In this document: positions 15,334-24,200 of the stretch, piece after piece
Layout: each line of letters opens with the position of its first letter
Position numbering within the stretch: the stretch's first letter is position 1
NCBI GenBank assembly: GCA_029778515.1
Contig: JAKOQD010000058.1
Span: 1 to 32,230 of the forward strand
Length of the DNA: 32,230 bases
Reading direction: 5' to 3'
Source of the DNA: Actinomycetes bacterium
Lineage (GTDB): Bacteria; Actinomycetota; Actinomycetes; Propionibacteriales; Propionibacteriaceae
Position numbers and translations under genes: made by a program
Notes under the pieces: generated by a model
What the model saw: the letters and a program-made list of their open reading frames with translations, nothing else
Database searches by the model: none
Told to the model about the DNA's origin: nothing

Positions 15334-16457
15334 CGCCCACCTCCGTCGAGGTAGTCCAGCTGGGCCGAATAGGCGGTGAGCAGCTGTTGCAGCACCGGAC
15401 GGGCGAGCGGACGCTGCGCCAGTCGACGGCTGATCAGGTCGGCCAACTCGACCAGGTCGGGGTGTTCGGCAAAGCCGTGTTCGGCAGCCTTGGCCTGGAG
15501 CGCAGGCAACAGGGCAGCGGTGGCGTCCACCTCGGCGAGCGCTTTGGTGAGCTGGGCGTGCACCTGATCGAGTTCGCGCTCGTAGGTGGATAGCGCTCTC
15601 GCGTAGTCGATCAGCGCGACCCGGGTGTTGGGCAGCGGCCCGAGCGCGTCCAGCTGTGGCACGGTCGCCGTTGGTGCGGGGAACACCGCGGCTGAAACCC
15701 GGTCGGCCAGCGTCCGGACGGCTCGTTGGTTCGACTCGGCGCGCGCGAACTGCTCCCGGGCCTGGGCGAGCAGGTCACGGGCCTCACGCCGCTGGGCTGA
15801 ACCGACGATCAGGTCGCGCTCGAACTTGGCCGCTTCCATTTCGAGTGAACCCAGGAGCCCGGCGATGTCGCCACCACGGGTGCGCTTCCCGGCGAGCTCC
15901 TCGGTGCGCGCGGCGAGCGCTTCAGCTTTGGCCAGCGCGGCCGGCGCCAGCGCTTTGGGCTCCAGCTTGACCTGGTCGCGGATGCGCTCCAGTTGGGCGC
16001 GCAGTTGCCGCAGCCGGATCTGCTGCTGCTCCGCTCCGGGATCGGTGTTCAGCCGGGTGCGCAGTTGGGCGACCAGGGCGTCGCACAGGCGTCCGGCCTC
16101 CGGCAGGGAGACGGTCATCGACTGCAACTGCGTGGCCTCGACGCCGGTCGTGTCGAGGCGGCCCCAGATCAGGGCGGAAAGCTTCTCCAATTCCTGCTGT
16201 CCGACCCGGCCGGAATCCCAGGCGTTGAGCAGCAGGCCTTGGCGGGTCTTGGCGGCCTGCCACAGCGCCATCGCCAGCGCCATGTCGGAGGTCAGCTCGG
16301 ACTGCCGTCCGGTGGCCAGGATCTGCGCGTCCAGCGAGTCGAGTTCGGCTCGACGCTCAGTCAGCCACCGGTCAAGCTCGCCGAGGTACTCCAACACCTC
16401 GGTGGGTCGGGCGGCTACCCCGAGTTGGCCGGGTGCGGCGGGGGCGGTGGCGTTCAC
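15330..16457 (-). CDS. Coiled-coil protein of unknown function in the signalling operon
   Basis: 375 residues, no recognised domain. The sequence is almost wholly helical and rich in Ala, Leu, Gln, Glu and Arg, with long heptad-like stretches (for example LRQLRAQLERIRDQVKLE around 150, and ARDLLAQAREQFARAESNQRAVRTL around 225-250). There is no signal peptide, no transmembrane segment and few Cys, so it is probably cytoplasmic. It begins at GTG 16457, overlapping the GlnX-like gene by GTGA, and ends overlapping pknG by GTGA. Around pknG in mycobacteria and corynebacteria one finds GlnH, a secreted binding lipoprotein; this protein does not look like one. It may be a scaffold that links the membrane protein to the kinase; that is inference only. 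Confidence 0.85.
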   Translation of the reverse strand: MNATAPAAPGQLGVAARPTEVLEYLGELDRWLTERRAELDSLDAQILATGRQSELTSDMALAMALWQAAKTRQGLLLNAWDSGRVGQQELEKLSALIWGRLDTTGVEATQLQSMTVSLPEAGRLCDALVAQLRTRLNTDPGAEQQQIRLRQLRAQLERIRDQVKLEPKALAPAALAKAEALAARTEELAGKRTRGGDIAGLLGSLEMEAAKFERDLIVGSAQRREARDLLAQAREQFARAESNQRAVRTLADRVSAAVFPAPTATVPQLDALGPLPNTRVALIDYARALSTYERELDQVHAQLTKALAEVDATAALLPALQAKAAEHGFAEHPDLVELADLISRRLAQRPLARPVLQQLLTAYSAQLDYLDGGGR

Positions 16458-17743
16458 AGGTACTCCTTGATCCGCTGGGCGATCCCGAGCACCGCGAACA
16501 GCGCACCGAGGATACCCACGGCGATCATCACCATCAGGGGGACGAGCAGTTCGCGCTGGGCCTGCGCGGTTGCGTCGGTGGCCGCTTGGACCGCTTCGGT
16601 GGACGCTCGGGCGGCGGCATCATCGAACCGGGTAGCGGCCGCGGCCAGCGAACCGTCCGCATCATCGAGGACGAGCTTGGCCGCGGCCGGCCAGTCGGAT
16701 TTGCTCAGTAGATCGGCGAGCTTCGTGTGGGCGTTCTTGAAACCATTGAGTCCGGGCAGCGCATCATCCTTGTCAGCGGCTGCGGACGCGGCCGCGAAGG
16801 CGGTCGAGTACTCGTCCTGCTCGGCTGCACCCCAGTTCTGTTGAAGCACTGCGCGCAGCTGCATCTGCCGCGCGACTGCCAGCTGGGTGGTGCCGTTAGC
16901 CACGTTGACCATGCGTTGCAGCTCAGTACCGCGAGCCAGTTCGCCGGCAGTCCCGGCCGAACCCTGCGCGGACACGGCGAACGCGAGCGTGACCAGGACG
17001 GCAACAAGTGCCGCAACCAGGCCGAGGTTGAGCACTCGATGCGTCCGCCGTGCCACGAGCCAGCTGAGCCAGGCCAGCACGGCGAGCGCAACCAGACTGG
17101 CCACCACCATCCAGGCCAGGTTCTGCGCCCAGCTGCCCGCGGTGGCGTCGCTTAGCAGCTCGCCCTGCAACTGCGCGAGGCCGGCGCGCAATTGGCTGAG
17201 CTGGTCATCGGCGGTGGCCAGCCGTGCGGTCGCGTCCGTCTTGGTGAGGCCGGTCACGCCGCCGAGTTGCTGGCTGTAGGTCATGACGTAGGCCGCGAGT
17301 TGCTGCAGCTGTGGACCGTCTGACGGACGCGCCTGCGCTGCTGCGACCAGAAGGCTGGAGACTTCCGTGAGCTGCGCCATGGACGCGGTCGCGTGGCTGC
17401 CCGACGCGGTCTCGGTGTTGATCACGGCGAGCGTGGCCTGGTTTCCGGCTTCGATCAATCCACGCTCGATCTGCCCGACCCGGACGTACTGATCGACCAC
17501 ACTCGGCGCGGCCGCCACATCCGCGCGAAGGTCCAGCACCGCCCAGACCCCCAGCGCAGTGATGAGGCCGACCACCAGTGCGGCCACCACCTGCACCTGC
17601 CGGAGCAGCCGGGGCGTCCGGCTGGGTGTGGGCGGGGCGAAGCCCTCAGCGCTCCCGGTTGTGGGCGTCACCGCCAGCGGGGCGGCCTGAGTCGCCGGTG
17701 ATTGCGTTTCGCTGGTGGCGCTGATGGCCGCCACGAAGCTCAT
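16454..17743 (-). CDS. GlnX-like multi-pass membrane protein
   Basis: 429 residues with four hydrophobic segments at about 50-70, 209-231, 238-258 and 399-422. The two loops between them (about 71-208 and 259-398) are long and helical, with little charge bias. Topology, length and position next to a pknG gene match GlnX of mycobacteria and corynebacteria. There the membrane protein passes a signal from the extracellular GlnH binding protein to the kinase. The first helical loop is therefore likely outside the cell and acts as a sensor. No glnH gene accompanies it here. The ATG at 17743 overlaps the AAA gene stop (ATGA), and its own stop overlaps the coiled-coil gene. The protein is not a transporter by any motif I can see. 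Confidence 0.75.
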   Translation of the reverse strand: MSFVAAISATSETQSPATQAAPLAVTPTTGSAEGFAPPTPSRTPRLLRQVQVVAALVVGLITALGVWAVLDLRADVAAAPSVVDQYVRVGQIERGLIEAGNQATLAVINTETASGSHATASMAQLTEVSSLLVAAAQARPSDGPQLQQLAAYVMTYSQQLGGVTGLTKTDATARLATADDQLSQLRAGLAQLQGELLSDATAGSWAQNLAWMVVASLVALAVLAWLSWLVARRTHRVLNLGLVAALVAVLVTLAFAVSAQGSAGTAGELARGTELQRMVNVANGTTQLAVARQMQLRAVLQQNWGAAEQDEYSTAFAAASAAADKDDALPGLNGFKNAHTKLADLLSKSDWPAAAKLVLDDADGSLAAAATRFDDAAARASTEAVQAATDATAQAQRELLVPLMVMIAVGILGALFAVLGIAQRIKEYL

Positions 17744-19353
17744 GATTCGCCGCCGGCGGGAAACTCGACCGGTGAGATCTGGGCTCCCGAACTCGGCGGG
17801 GTCAACCTGACGGGTTCACCCGGAACGGCCTCCGAAGTCGGCGTTTCAGGCGGGGTCGGCACTGACTCGGGTTCGAGATCCCCCGGCAGTAGGGTGCGCA
17901 ACTCGACCAGCGTGGGTTCGTTGACTTCGCGCAGCCGCCAAGCGTGGTGTCCGATAGCGGCCTCCAGCAGGTTGCGGGCGTAGCGGCCGTTGCCGAAGGT
18001 CTCATCGCGCACCTGCTCGGCGAGTTGCCGATTGAACTCGTCCAGGCAGCCGTCGCCCAGGTCGTAGTCGGACTTCGCTGCCATCTGGGTGAAGATCGAG
18101 CGAAGCTCTTCGTCGGTGTAGTTGTCGAAGTACACTGTAGTACGGAACCGGCTGGCGAGGCCAGGGTTGTTGGAGATGAAGACTTCCATCGGCGCCGGGT
18201 AACCGGCAACGATCACGACCAGGTCGTCGCGGTGATCCTCCATCTCCTTGACCAGGGTGTTGATCGCCTCCTCGCCGTATTGGTCGCCGTTGAGCGAGTA
18301 GGCCTCGTCGATGAACAGCACACCGCCGTACGCCTTCGCGGCGACCTCTGCGGTCTTGATCGCCGTCTGGCCAAGGTAACCGGCCACCAGTTCGGAGCGG
18401 TCGACCTCCACCAACTGGCCCTTGCTGAGCAGCCCGATCGCCTTGTAGATGCCTGCCACCAGGCGTGCGACCGTGGTCTTGCCGGTGCCGGGGTTGCCGG
18501 TGAACACGAGGTGCCGGGTGATCGTAGGGCTCTTCAGGCCGGCCTTGGTGCGCAGCGCGTCGACCCGAAGGATCGCGGTCTGACGGTGAATCTCGGTCTT
18601 GACGTTCGCGAGCCCGATGAGCTCGTCGAGTTCAGCGAGCCACTCTTCGACGGTCTTCTCCGGTTCCGGCTCGGCTTCGGGCTCGGCTGCGTCGGGCTCG
18701 GTCGCGGCTGGCGCTACCGGTGCAGGCTGGGCCGGGAGTGCAGCCGGATCACCAGTCGTCGGGGTGCCCGGGATGCCAGGAAGCGCTACGCCACCCAGGC
18801 CGGGAAACGCGCCGGGCGACTGTGGGTCAAGCCGGGACACGTCCAGCAGTCGGTCCTGGCTCGCTGAGAGCCTGGACAGCACGTCGTTAAGGATGGACGG
18901 TGCCTGCCGGACGAACTCGCGCTGGGCCGCATCGTCCGGGGCGGTCGGAACCGGGGACACCGGATGGGTGGCGAGCTGGGCTGCAGCGGCCAGGCTGGCT
19001 GCGCCGAGCGCAGCGGGGCTGGCTTCGCCCAGCAGCGCGGCGGACTGGCAGACCTCGCCGAGCGCCTTGACATAGGCGGACGCGGCGCGTCCGGTCGTTG
19101 CGGCCGCCTGGCTGGCCAGGGGCGTCGGGGCGCGCCGGTAGCGCCGGCCGCGGACGGCCGCGTCCATGAAGGTCTGGGCCGAGGTCTCCACGCCGACCTC
19201 GGCGCACCACTGCAGGAATGCGCCACGGTTCGACTCGGCGATGGCGGCCGACAGCACGAGGCCTTCTTCGGCGGCGGCGTGTTGGTCGAACCCGGCAGCG
19301 CGAGCGGCTTCGCTCAGCTTGCCCAGCGCGGCGGCGAGGTTGGCGGTCTTCAT
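17740..19353 (-). CDS. CbxX/CfqX-type AAA+ ATPase
   Basis: 537 residues. The first 235 form an Ala-rich helical region followed by a Pro/Ala/Glu linker (about 195-232). The AAA+ domain begins near LDELIGLANVKTEI (243), with Walker A GNPGTGKT (286-293), the segment ELVAGYLGQTA (321-331), Walker B VLFIDEAYSL (345-354) and VVIVAGYPAPME...NPGLASRF, whose final Arg is the likely finger. This is the CbxX/CfqX-SpoVK-EccA subgroup, which remodels protein complexes. Probable partners are TelA, the XpaC-like protein or the VWA protein, by analogy with MoxR/VWA pairs. I use ATG 19353, which overlaps the XpaC-like stop (ATGA). The helical N-terminus would recruit substrates. Confidence 0.9.
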   Translation of the reverse strand: MKTANLAAALGKLSEAARAAGFDQHAAAEEGLVLSAAIAESNRGAFLQWCAEVGVETSAQTFMDAAVRGRRYRRAPTPLASQAAATTGRAASAYVKALGEVCQSAALLGEASPAALGAASLAAAAQLATHPVSPVPTAPDDAAQREFVRQAPSILNDVLSRLSASQDRLLDVSRLDPQSPGAFPGLGGVALPGIPGTPTTGDPAALPAQPAPVAPAATEPDAAEPEAEPEPEKTVEEWLAELDELIGLANVKTEIHRQTAILRVDALRTKAGLKSPTITRHLVFTGNPGTGKTTVARLVAGIYKAIGLLSKGQLVEVDRSELVAGYLGQTAIKTAEVAAKAYGGVLFIDEAYSLNGDQYGEEAINTLVKEMEDHRDDLVVIVAGYPAPMEVFISNNPGLASRFRTTVYFDNYTDEELRSIFTQMAAKSDYDLGDGCLDEFNRQLAEQVRDETFGNGRYARNLLEAAIGHHAWRLREVNEPTLVELRTLLPGDLEPESVPTPPETPTSEAVPGEPVRLTPPSSGAQISPVEFPAGGES

Positions 19354-19859
19354 GGTTGTCCCAGGTTCAGTTCGGGGGCTTGGTCGTGGCCGAAACGTTC
19401 CTTCAGGAACTTGCCGTGCCGGATCAGCGCGGCCGCGTCGGTGGTGTTCGCGGCGTCGTAGATGCTGTCCATCGTGACCGCGAGCAGGTCGAGCTGGTCG
19501 ATCAGCAGCAGCAGCGACGTCTTGCCCCCCTCTACCGGGCGGGAATCCGCCCAATCGCGGGGCAGTCGAAGGTAGGCGCTGATCGCTTCGGGCAGGTAAT
19601 CGGTGGCGGTGGCGACCACCGAATAGGAGTCGTAGCTGCCCAGACCGAGCAGTTCCAGGCGCGGCAGGGTCTTGCGTACGGTGTCGGTGACCCGGCGAGC
19701 CCGCGCACGAACCACCGCAGGCACCGCCGGGTCGGACACCAGTTCGTCCACCCCGGCAAGGGAGGCGGTGATGTCATGCGCCGTTGGCGCAGTCGCGATC
19801 TCGGGCTCGGCCTCAGCCGGCTCGTCCTCGCGTCCGAGTAACCGATCCCAGAAGCCCAT
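19350..19859 (-). CDS. XpaC-like TelA partner protein
   Basis: 169 residues beginning MGFWDRLLGRED, a short amphipathic start, then an acidic linker and a helical domain. The segment DYLPEAISAYLRLP, followed by a helix with LLLLIDQLDLLAVTMDSIYDAA, resembles the core of XpaC, a small protein family usually encoded beside telA in Firmicutes. Unlike standard XpaC it has no N-terminal transmembrane segments, so the assignment is tentative and rests on this pattern plus position. ATG at 19859 lies 5 nt after the telA stop. Its stop overlaps the AAA gene start. Its function, in XpaC proteins generally, is not settled; a role in the TelA-linked membrane or stress complex is inferred. Confidence 0.6.
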   Translation of the reverse strand: MGFWDRLLGREDEPAEAEPEIATAPTAHDITASLAGVDELVSDPAVPAVVRARARRVTDTVRKTLPRLELLGLGSYDSYSVVATATDYLPEAISAYLRLPRDWADSRPVEGGKTSLLLLIDQLDLLAVTMDSIYDAANTTDAAALIRHGKFLKERFGHDQAPELNLGQP

Positions 19860-19863
19860 TTGC

Positions 19864-21087
19864 CTACTTGTCGATGGTGATGGCGGGTAGAGAGGCTGCG
19901 CGCGTGTCCTGCTGTGCGACGCGATCGAGGTACTGGCGGCTCTTCGCCACCTCGGTCTCCAGGGTGCCGATGGTCGCCGACATGGTGTCGAGGGCCTTCA
20001 ACTTGAACTGGTCGATCGAATCCATGGTCGCGTAGATGTTGGCGAACGCGGCCTGCAGCTGCTCGATGCCGATCGTGGAGGACGCCGCCTGCTCCTGGAT
20101 CTGGGCCGAGTTCTCTTTGAGCATCTCGGAAGTTCGCTTGATCATGTCGGACGTGGTCGTGTTGAGCGCGGTGATCTGGTCGAGCACCAGCTTCTGGTTG
20201 CCGAGCGCCTGCGCCACGATCACCGCCGTGCGCAGGGCTGAAACGGTGGTGGTGGACGCCCGGTCGACACCCTTGATCAGCTCGATGTTGTTCTTGATGA
20301 TGATGTCGATCGCAAGGTAGCTCTGGATCGACACCGCCAACTGCGTGAGCAGATCCTGGTGCTTCTGCCGCACGTAGAACAGCACGTCCTGGTTGAGGGC
20401 CTTGGCCTTCTCGGGATCGGCGATCTCCAATTCAGCGATCTGAGCGGAGAGCTTCGCGTCCAGGCGTTCGGCGATGTAGACGTACTGGTTCAGCCGGCCC
20501 ATCACGTTCCACAGGTTCTGCTTCTCCATGTTGAGCGCGACGTTGTCCTTGGTCAGCTCGTCCTGGCCGGACCGCAACGCGTGCAGGATGCCGTTCAGGT
20601 GGGTCTGCGAGCTCTGGTATTTGCGGAAGTAGTCGGTGACCTGGCGGCCGAAGCCCAGCTTCGACCAGAAGCCCTGGTCCTTGGCCTGGGCCGGGTCGAG
20701 ATTCTCGACGGTGCGGCGCAGTTCCATCAGCGTCTTGCCGACCTTGGAGGTGTCGGCCAGCCCGCCCTGCTCGATGGCGCGCACCGGCGTGTCCAGCAGC
20801 CGGTTGGAGGTCTCCGCGGCCTTGCGGATGTCGACGTCGCCCATGCTGCGCACCGCGTCCGCCTGCGCGGAGAACGCCGGCGAGTTCTGCTGGGCGGTGC
20901 TGAGTGCGGTGAGGAAGTCCTCCACCTTGGCGTCGAGCACGGGCACCTGGGCGGCCTCGACTTGCGGGGCGATGGCCGGCGCCTGCGTCGCGGTGACCGT
21001 GGCCGGCGGCGCGGGCGGGGTCAGGTTCAGCATGTCGGGCGGCGCGAGCTGGACGGCCTGATTGGACGGCTGCGCAGGTGTGCTCAT
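19864..21087 (-). CDS. telA: TelA family protein (toxic anion resistance)
   Basis: 407 residues. After a Pro/Ala-rich N-terminus (to about 50) the protein is a long chain of helices with features typical of TelA: GFWSKLGFGRQVTDYFRKYQSSQ near 165-190, ELTKDNVALNMEKQNLW near 205-220, and the LAVSIQSYLAIDIIIKNNIELIKGVDRA core near 275-305. TelA proteins are tied to tellurite and other toxic-anion or cell-envelope stress; their biochemical action is unknown. First gene of the nine-gene operon. ATG at 21087 with AAGAGG about 7 nt upstream and a predicted 27-nt leader. A divergent RecA-NDp-type motif precedes it, so expression may rise with DNA damage. Confidence 0.92.
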   Translation of the reverse strand: MSTPAQPSNQAVQLAPPDMLNLTPPAPPATVTATQAPAIAPQVEAAQVPVLDAKVEDFLTALSTAQQNSPAFSAQADAVRSMGDVDIRKAAETSNRLLDTPVRAIEQGGLADTSKVGKTLMELRRTVENLDPAQAKDQGFWSKLGFGRQVTDYFRKYQSSQTHLNGILHALRSGQDELTKDNVALNMEKQNLWNVMGRLNQYVYIAERLDAKLSAQIAELEIADPEKAKALNQDVLFYVRQKHQDLLTQLAVSIQSYLAIDIIIKNNIELIKGVDRASTTTVSALRTAVIVAQALGNQKLVLDQITALNTTTSDMIKRTSEMLKENSAQIQEQAASSTIGIEQLQAAFANIYATMDSIDQFKLKALDTMSATIGTLETEVAKSRQYLDRVAQQDTRAASLPAITIDK

Positions 21088-21107
21088 CAGATGACCTCTT
21101 CGGTTGC

Positions 21108-21120
21108 TGGCAATATGCCA
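21108..21120. promoter_or_regulatory. Short palindrome at the predicted telA transcription start
   Basis: TGGCA-ATA-TGCCA lies directly downstream of the proposed -10 element and spans the predicted +1 (about 21114). A repressor bound here would block the telA operon. The arms are only 5 bp, so chance is possible. Confidence 0.25.
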
Positions 21121-21143
21121 AATGTAGCGGCCCGCACCGACAG
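21121..21143 (-). promoter_or_regulatory. RecA-NDp (PafBC-type) promoter of the telA-pknG operon
   Basis: On the minus strand: CTGTCGGTG, 8 nt, TACATT. Eight of nine positions match TTGTCRGTG and the -10 fully matches TANNNT, the best overall match of the four seen. The predicted +1 is A at about 21114, giving a 27-nt leader with AAGAGG before the telA ATG. No LexA-type box was seen nearby. Confidence 0.7.
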
Positions 21144-21234
21144 CGGAACCCCCACTTGCATGCCCGCTGGAACGGGTTCGGGGAACCAGTGGGGACAACC
21201 CTGGCCAAGGCGGGGGTTCGGGCCCTTCCGCGCA

Positions 21235-21257
21235 CTGTCAGTGGGGCGTGATTGCAT
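21235..21257 (+). promoter_or_regulatory. RecA-NDp (PafBC-type) promoter of adnA
   Basis: CTGTCAGTG at 21235-21243, 8 nt, then TTGCAT at 21252-21257. Six bases later comes the GTG at 21264, so the message would be leaderless, with the same geometry as at the DUF222 and PHP genes. In mycobacteria repair genes including adnAB are known to respond to PafBC, which supports the call. Confidence 0.65.
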
Positions 21258-21263
21258 GGTGCG

Positions 21264-24200
21264 GTGACCATCTCGACGAGCCGCACGCTGCCGGCACTGG
21301 ACGCCGACCAGGCCGCCGTCCTGGACGGTTGGGGTGCCGAGGCGCTGCTGCTTCTGGGCGGTCCGGGCACCGGCAAGACCACGGTGCTCGCGCATGCAGC
21401 AGCCCTGGATCGACCCAGCGGGGCCGGGGCCGCTGCCGGTGGGGCACCGTTGGTGCTTGCGGCCAGCCGCACCGCAGCCAGTCACCTTCGCAATGCGGTC
21501 ACAGCCGAGTTCGGCGCGGGTGCCTGGCAACCGACGGTGACCACTGTGCACGCGCTCAGCCGCAGCCTGTGGCGACGGTTCGCCGAGCGCCCGCAGCTGC
21601 GGCTGCTGGCCGCGCCTGAGCAGGAGTTCCGGGTGCGGGAACTGCTCGCCTACGGCTCGGCGACAAGGTGGCCCGACCACCTGCGACCCGCTCTGGGTAC
21701 TCGGGGGTTCGCCGCCCAGGTTCGGCTGGCCATCGCGCGCGCCCGCCAGTTCGGGCTCGACCCGGAAGACCTGGTCGCCTTCGGCGAATCGGCCGGCGAG
21801 CGGGGCTGGGTCGGGTTGGGGCGGTTCTTCGCTGAATACCTCGATGTGCTGGACGCCGAGGGTGTGCTCGATTACGCCGAACTGGTCCACCGCGCACGGC
21901 TGCTGCTCGCGGAGCCGGCGGTCGGCGCCGCCTTGGCTGCGGAGATCTCAGCGGTTCTGGTGGACGACTTCACCGAGCTCGACCCCGCCCAGATCCGATT
22001 CGTGGCCGCGGTGGCCGGCGGGGCGCCGGTGCTGGCCACCGGAGATCCGGACAGCGTCGCGACCGCGTTCCGCGGGGCCGCGCCGCGAGCGGTCGTCGAG
22101 TTCCAGGAGGTGTTCGCGACCGCTGCGCGACCGGCACGGGTCGACGGGCTGCAGCGGGGGCATCGACTCGGCCCAGCCACCTGCGCAGCGCTCGCCGGCT
22201 TGCGGCAGCGACTGCCGCGTCCGGCCGGGTCCTCGTTGCGCAACCTGCGAGCTACCGACGCGGCGGACTCCGTGACGGTGCTGACCTGCGCGGGTGCAGC
22301 CGAGCAGGCCGCAGCGGTCGCAGCCGAGCTTGCCCGAGCCCGGCTCGAAGGGCTCTCGTACGGCGACATGGCCGTCCTGGTCCGCTCCGGACGCCGGCAG
22401 CTCGGTGCGCTGGTGCAGGCCCTGGTGGCAGCCGGCATCCCGGTCGAGGTGGCTGGTGACGAGATCCCACTGGCGGACGCGCCCGCCGTGCGTCCGCTTC
22501 TGCTCGGGCTAGGCATCGCGATGCGCGACCAGGTGACCCCAGAGGAAGCGGTGCGGTTGCTGACCTCGCCTCTGGGCGGGTTCGACTCGATCGGGTTGCG
22601 GCGGCTGGCGCGGCAGTGGCGGCGGACGCAGCCGGAAACCGCCCTGATCGGGCTGCCACAGCAGTTGGCCGCTGCGGTGAATGAGCCGGGCTGGCTGGCC
22701 GGGGTCGACACTACGGAGGCGGTGAAGCTGCGGGCGGTACTGGAACTGGTGACCGAGGCCCGGGTCCTGGTGGCCGACGGCGCTGCCGTGGATGTGGTCG
22801 CGTGGAAGCTGTGGCAGGGCACCGATTGGCCGAACCGGCTCAACCGGGAGTCGTTCGCCGGGGGCGCTTTGGGCAGCCGAGCGGACACCGATCTCGACGC
22901 GGTCTGCGCCTTCTTCGAATTGGCAGCCGAGGCTGATCGTCGCGGCGGTGCCGGTGGGGTGCGGGCCTTCCTGGCCGAGCTGGCCGGGCAGCAGATCCCG
23001 GCCGACCGGGAGCGCGAGTCGCGCGTCCGCAAGCGCGGGGTGCAGGTGCTCACCGCACACCGTGCGCGCGGCCGGGAGTGGGAGCTGGTGGTGGTGGCCG
23101 GAGTGCAGGAAGGGTTGTGGCCGAGCGGACGCCGGATGAGCGCTGTACTCGACGCCGGCCTGCTCACGCCCGACGGCCTCACCGGGCGCACCGAGCATCG
23201 CGACCAGCTGGCCGCCGAACGGAGGCTCTTCCATCTTGCGTGTTCGCGGGCACGCCGCCGGTTGGTGGTGACCGCGACCGCTGGCACCGAAGGCGAGGCG
23301 GACGCGCCGTCCCGGTTCCTGGCCGAGCTGGGGGTCGCGCCGCAGACCCCGCAACCCGACGCCCAGCCGTTGAGCCTCGGTTCGCTCACCGCGCAGCTAC
23401 GCCGCGCTGCCACCGATCCGGCCGAGCCCCGGGCGATGCGATCAGCCGCTGCCGATGAGCTGGCGTGGCTGGCCGATCAGTCGGACGCGTCCGGGCGTCC
23501 GCTGGTTCCGGCGGCTGATCCGGCCAACTGGTGGGGTGTGCGGGAGTTGAGCAGTCTGCCCGGCGCCACCGATGCGCAGGTGCGGCTCAGTCCGAGCCAG
23601 GTGACCAGCGTGCTGACCTGTCCACGGCGCTACTTCCTCTCCCGCCAAGCCGGCGGTGAAGCCGGCGTCGGGCTGGCAGCCACCCTGGGGTCACTGATCC
23701 ACCTGCTCGTGCAGCAGGTGGTCACCGAGGGACTGGAACTGACCGATCTTCGCAGCCGGCTCGACGAGGTGTGGGAGCGGCTGCCGTTCGGGGCGCGCTG
23801 GCTGTCCGCGTCAGAGCGGGTCGAGGTGGAGCTGGCGTTGCAGCGATTCTTGAATTGGCGCGCCGCCCGGAAGGCGGAGTTGATCGGAGTGGAAGTGCCG
23901 TTCGCGCTGAACCTGACCGTTGGCGGCTACGACGTGCTGCTGGAGGGGAAGGTCGACTGGTTGGAGCGCACCGCCGACGGCCTGCGCGTGGTTGATTTCA
24001 AGACGTCCCGCAGCCAGCCGACGAAGGCCGAGATCGCCGGCCTGGAGCAGCTCGGGGTCTACCAGTTGGCAATCGACAACGGTGGCTTCGACGCTAGGGG
24101 TGCGGGCTCGGTGGGCGCTGCCGCGGTCTATCTTCGCCAGGCTGGACGCCCCGAGGACGTGCCGAAGGAGTTCGGCCAGGAATCGCTCAAAGTGCTTCCG

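Noticed and set aside
19354..19554. Longer start for the AAA ATPase
   Set aside because: The extension is a shifted reading of the XpaC-like gene; ATG 19353 gives the ATGA overlap seen throughout the operon.
21088..21263. LexA/SOS box in the telA-adnA intergenic region
   Set aside because: No sequence resembling TCGAAC-N4-GTTCGA was found there; the RecA-NDp motifs explain damage control better.
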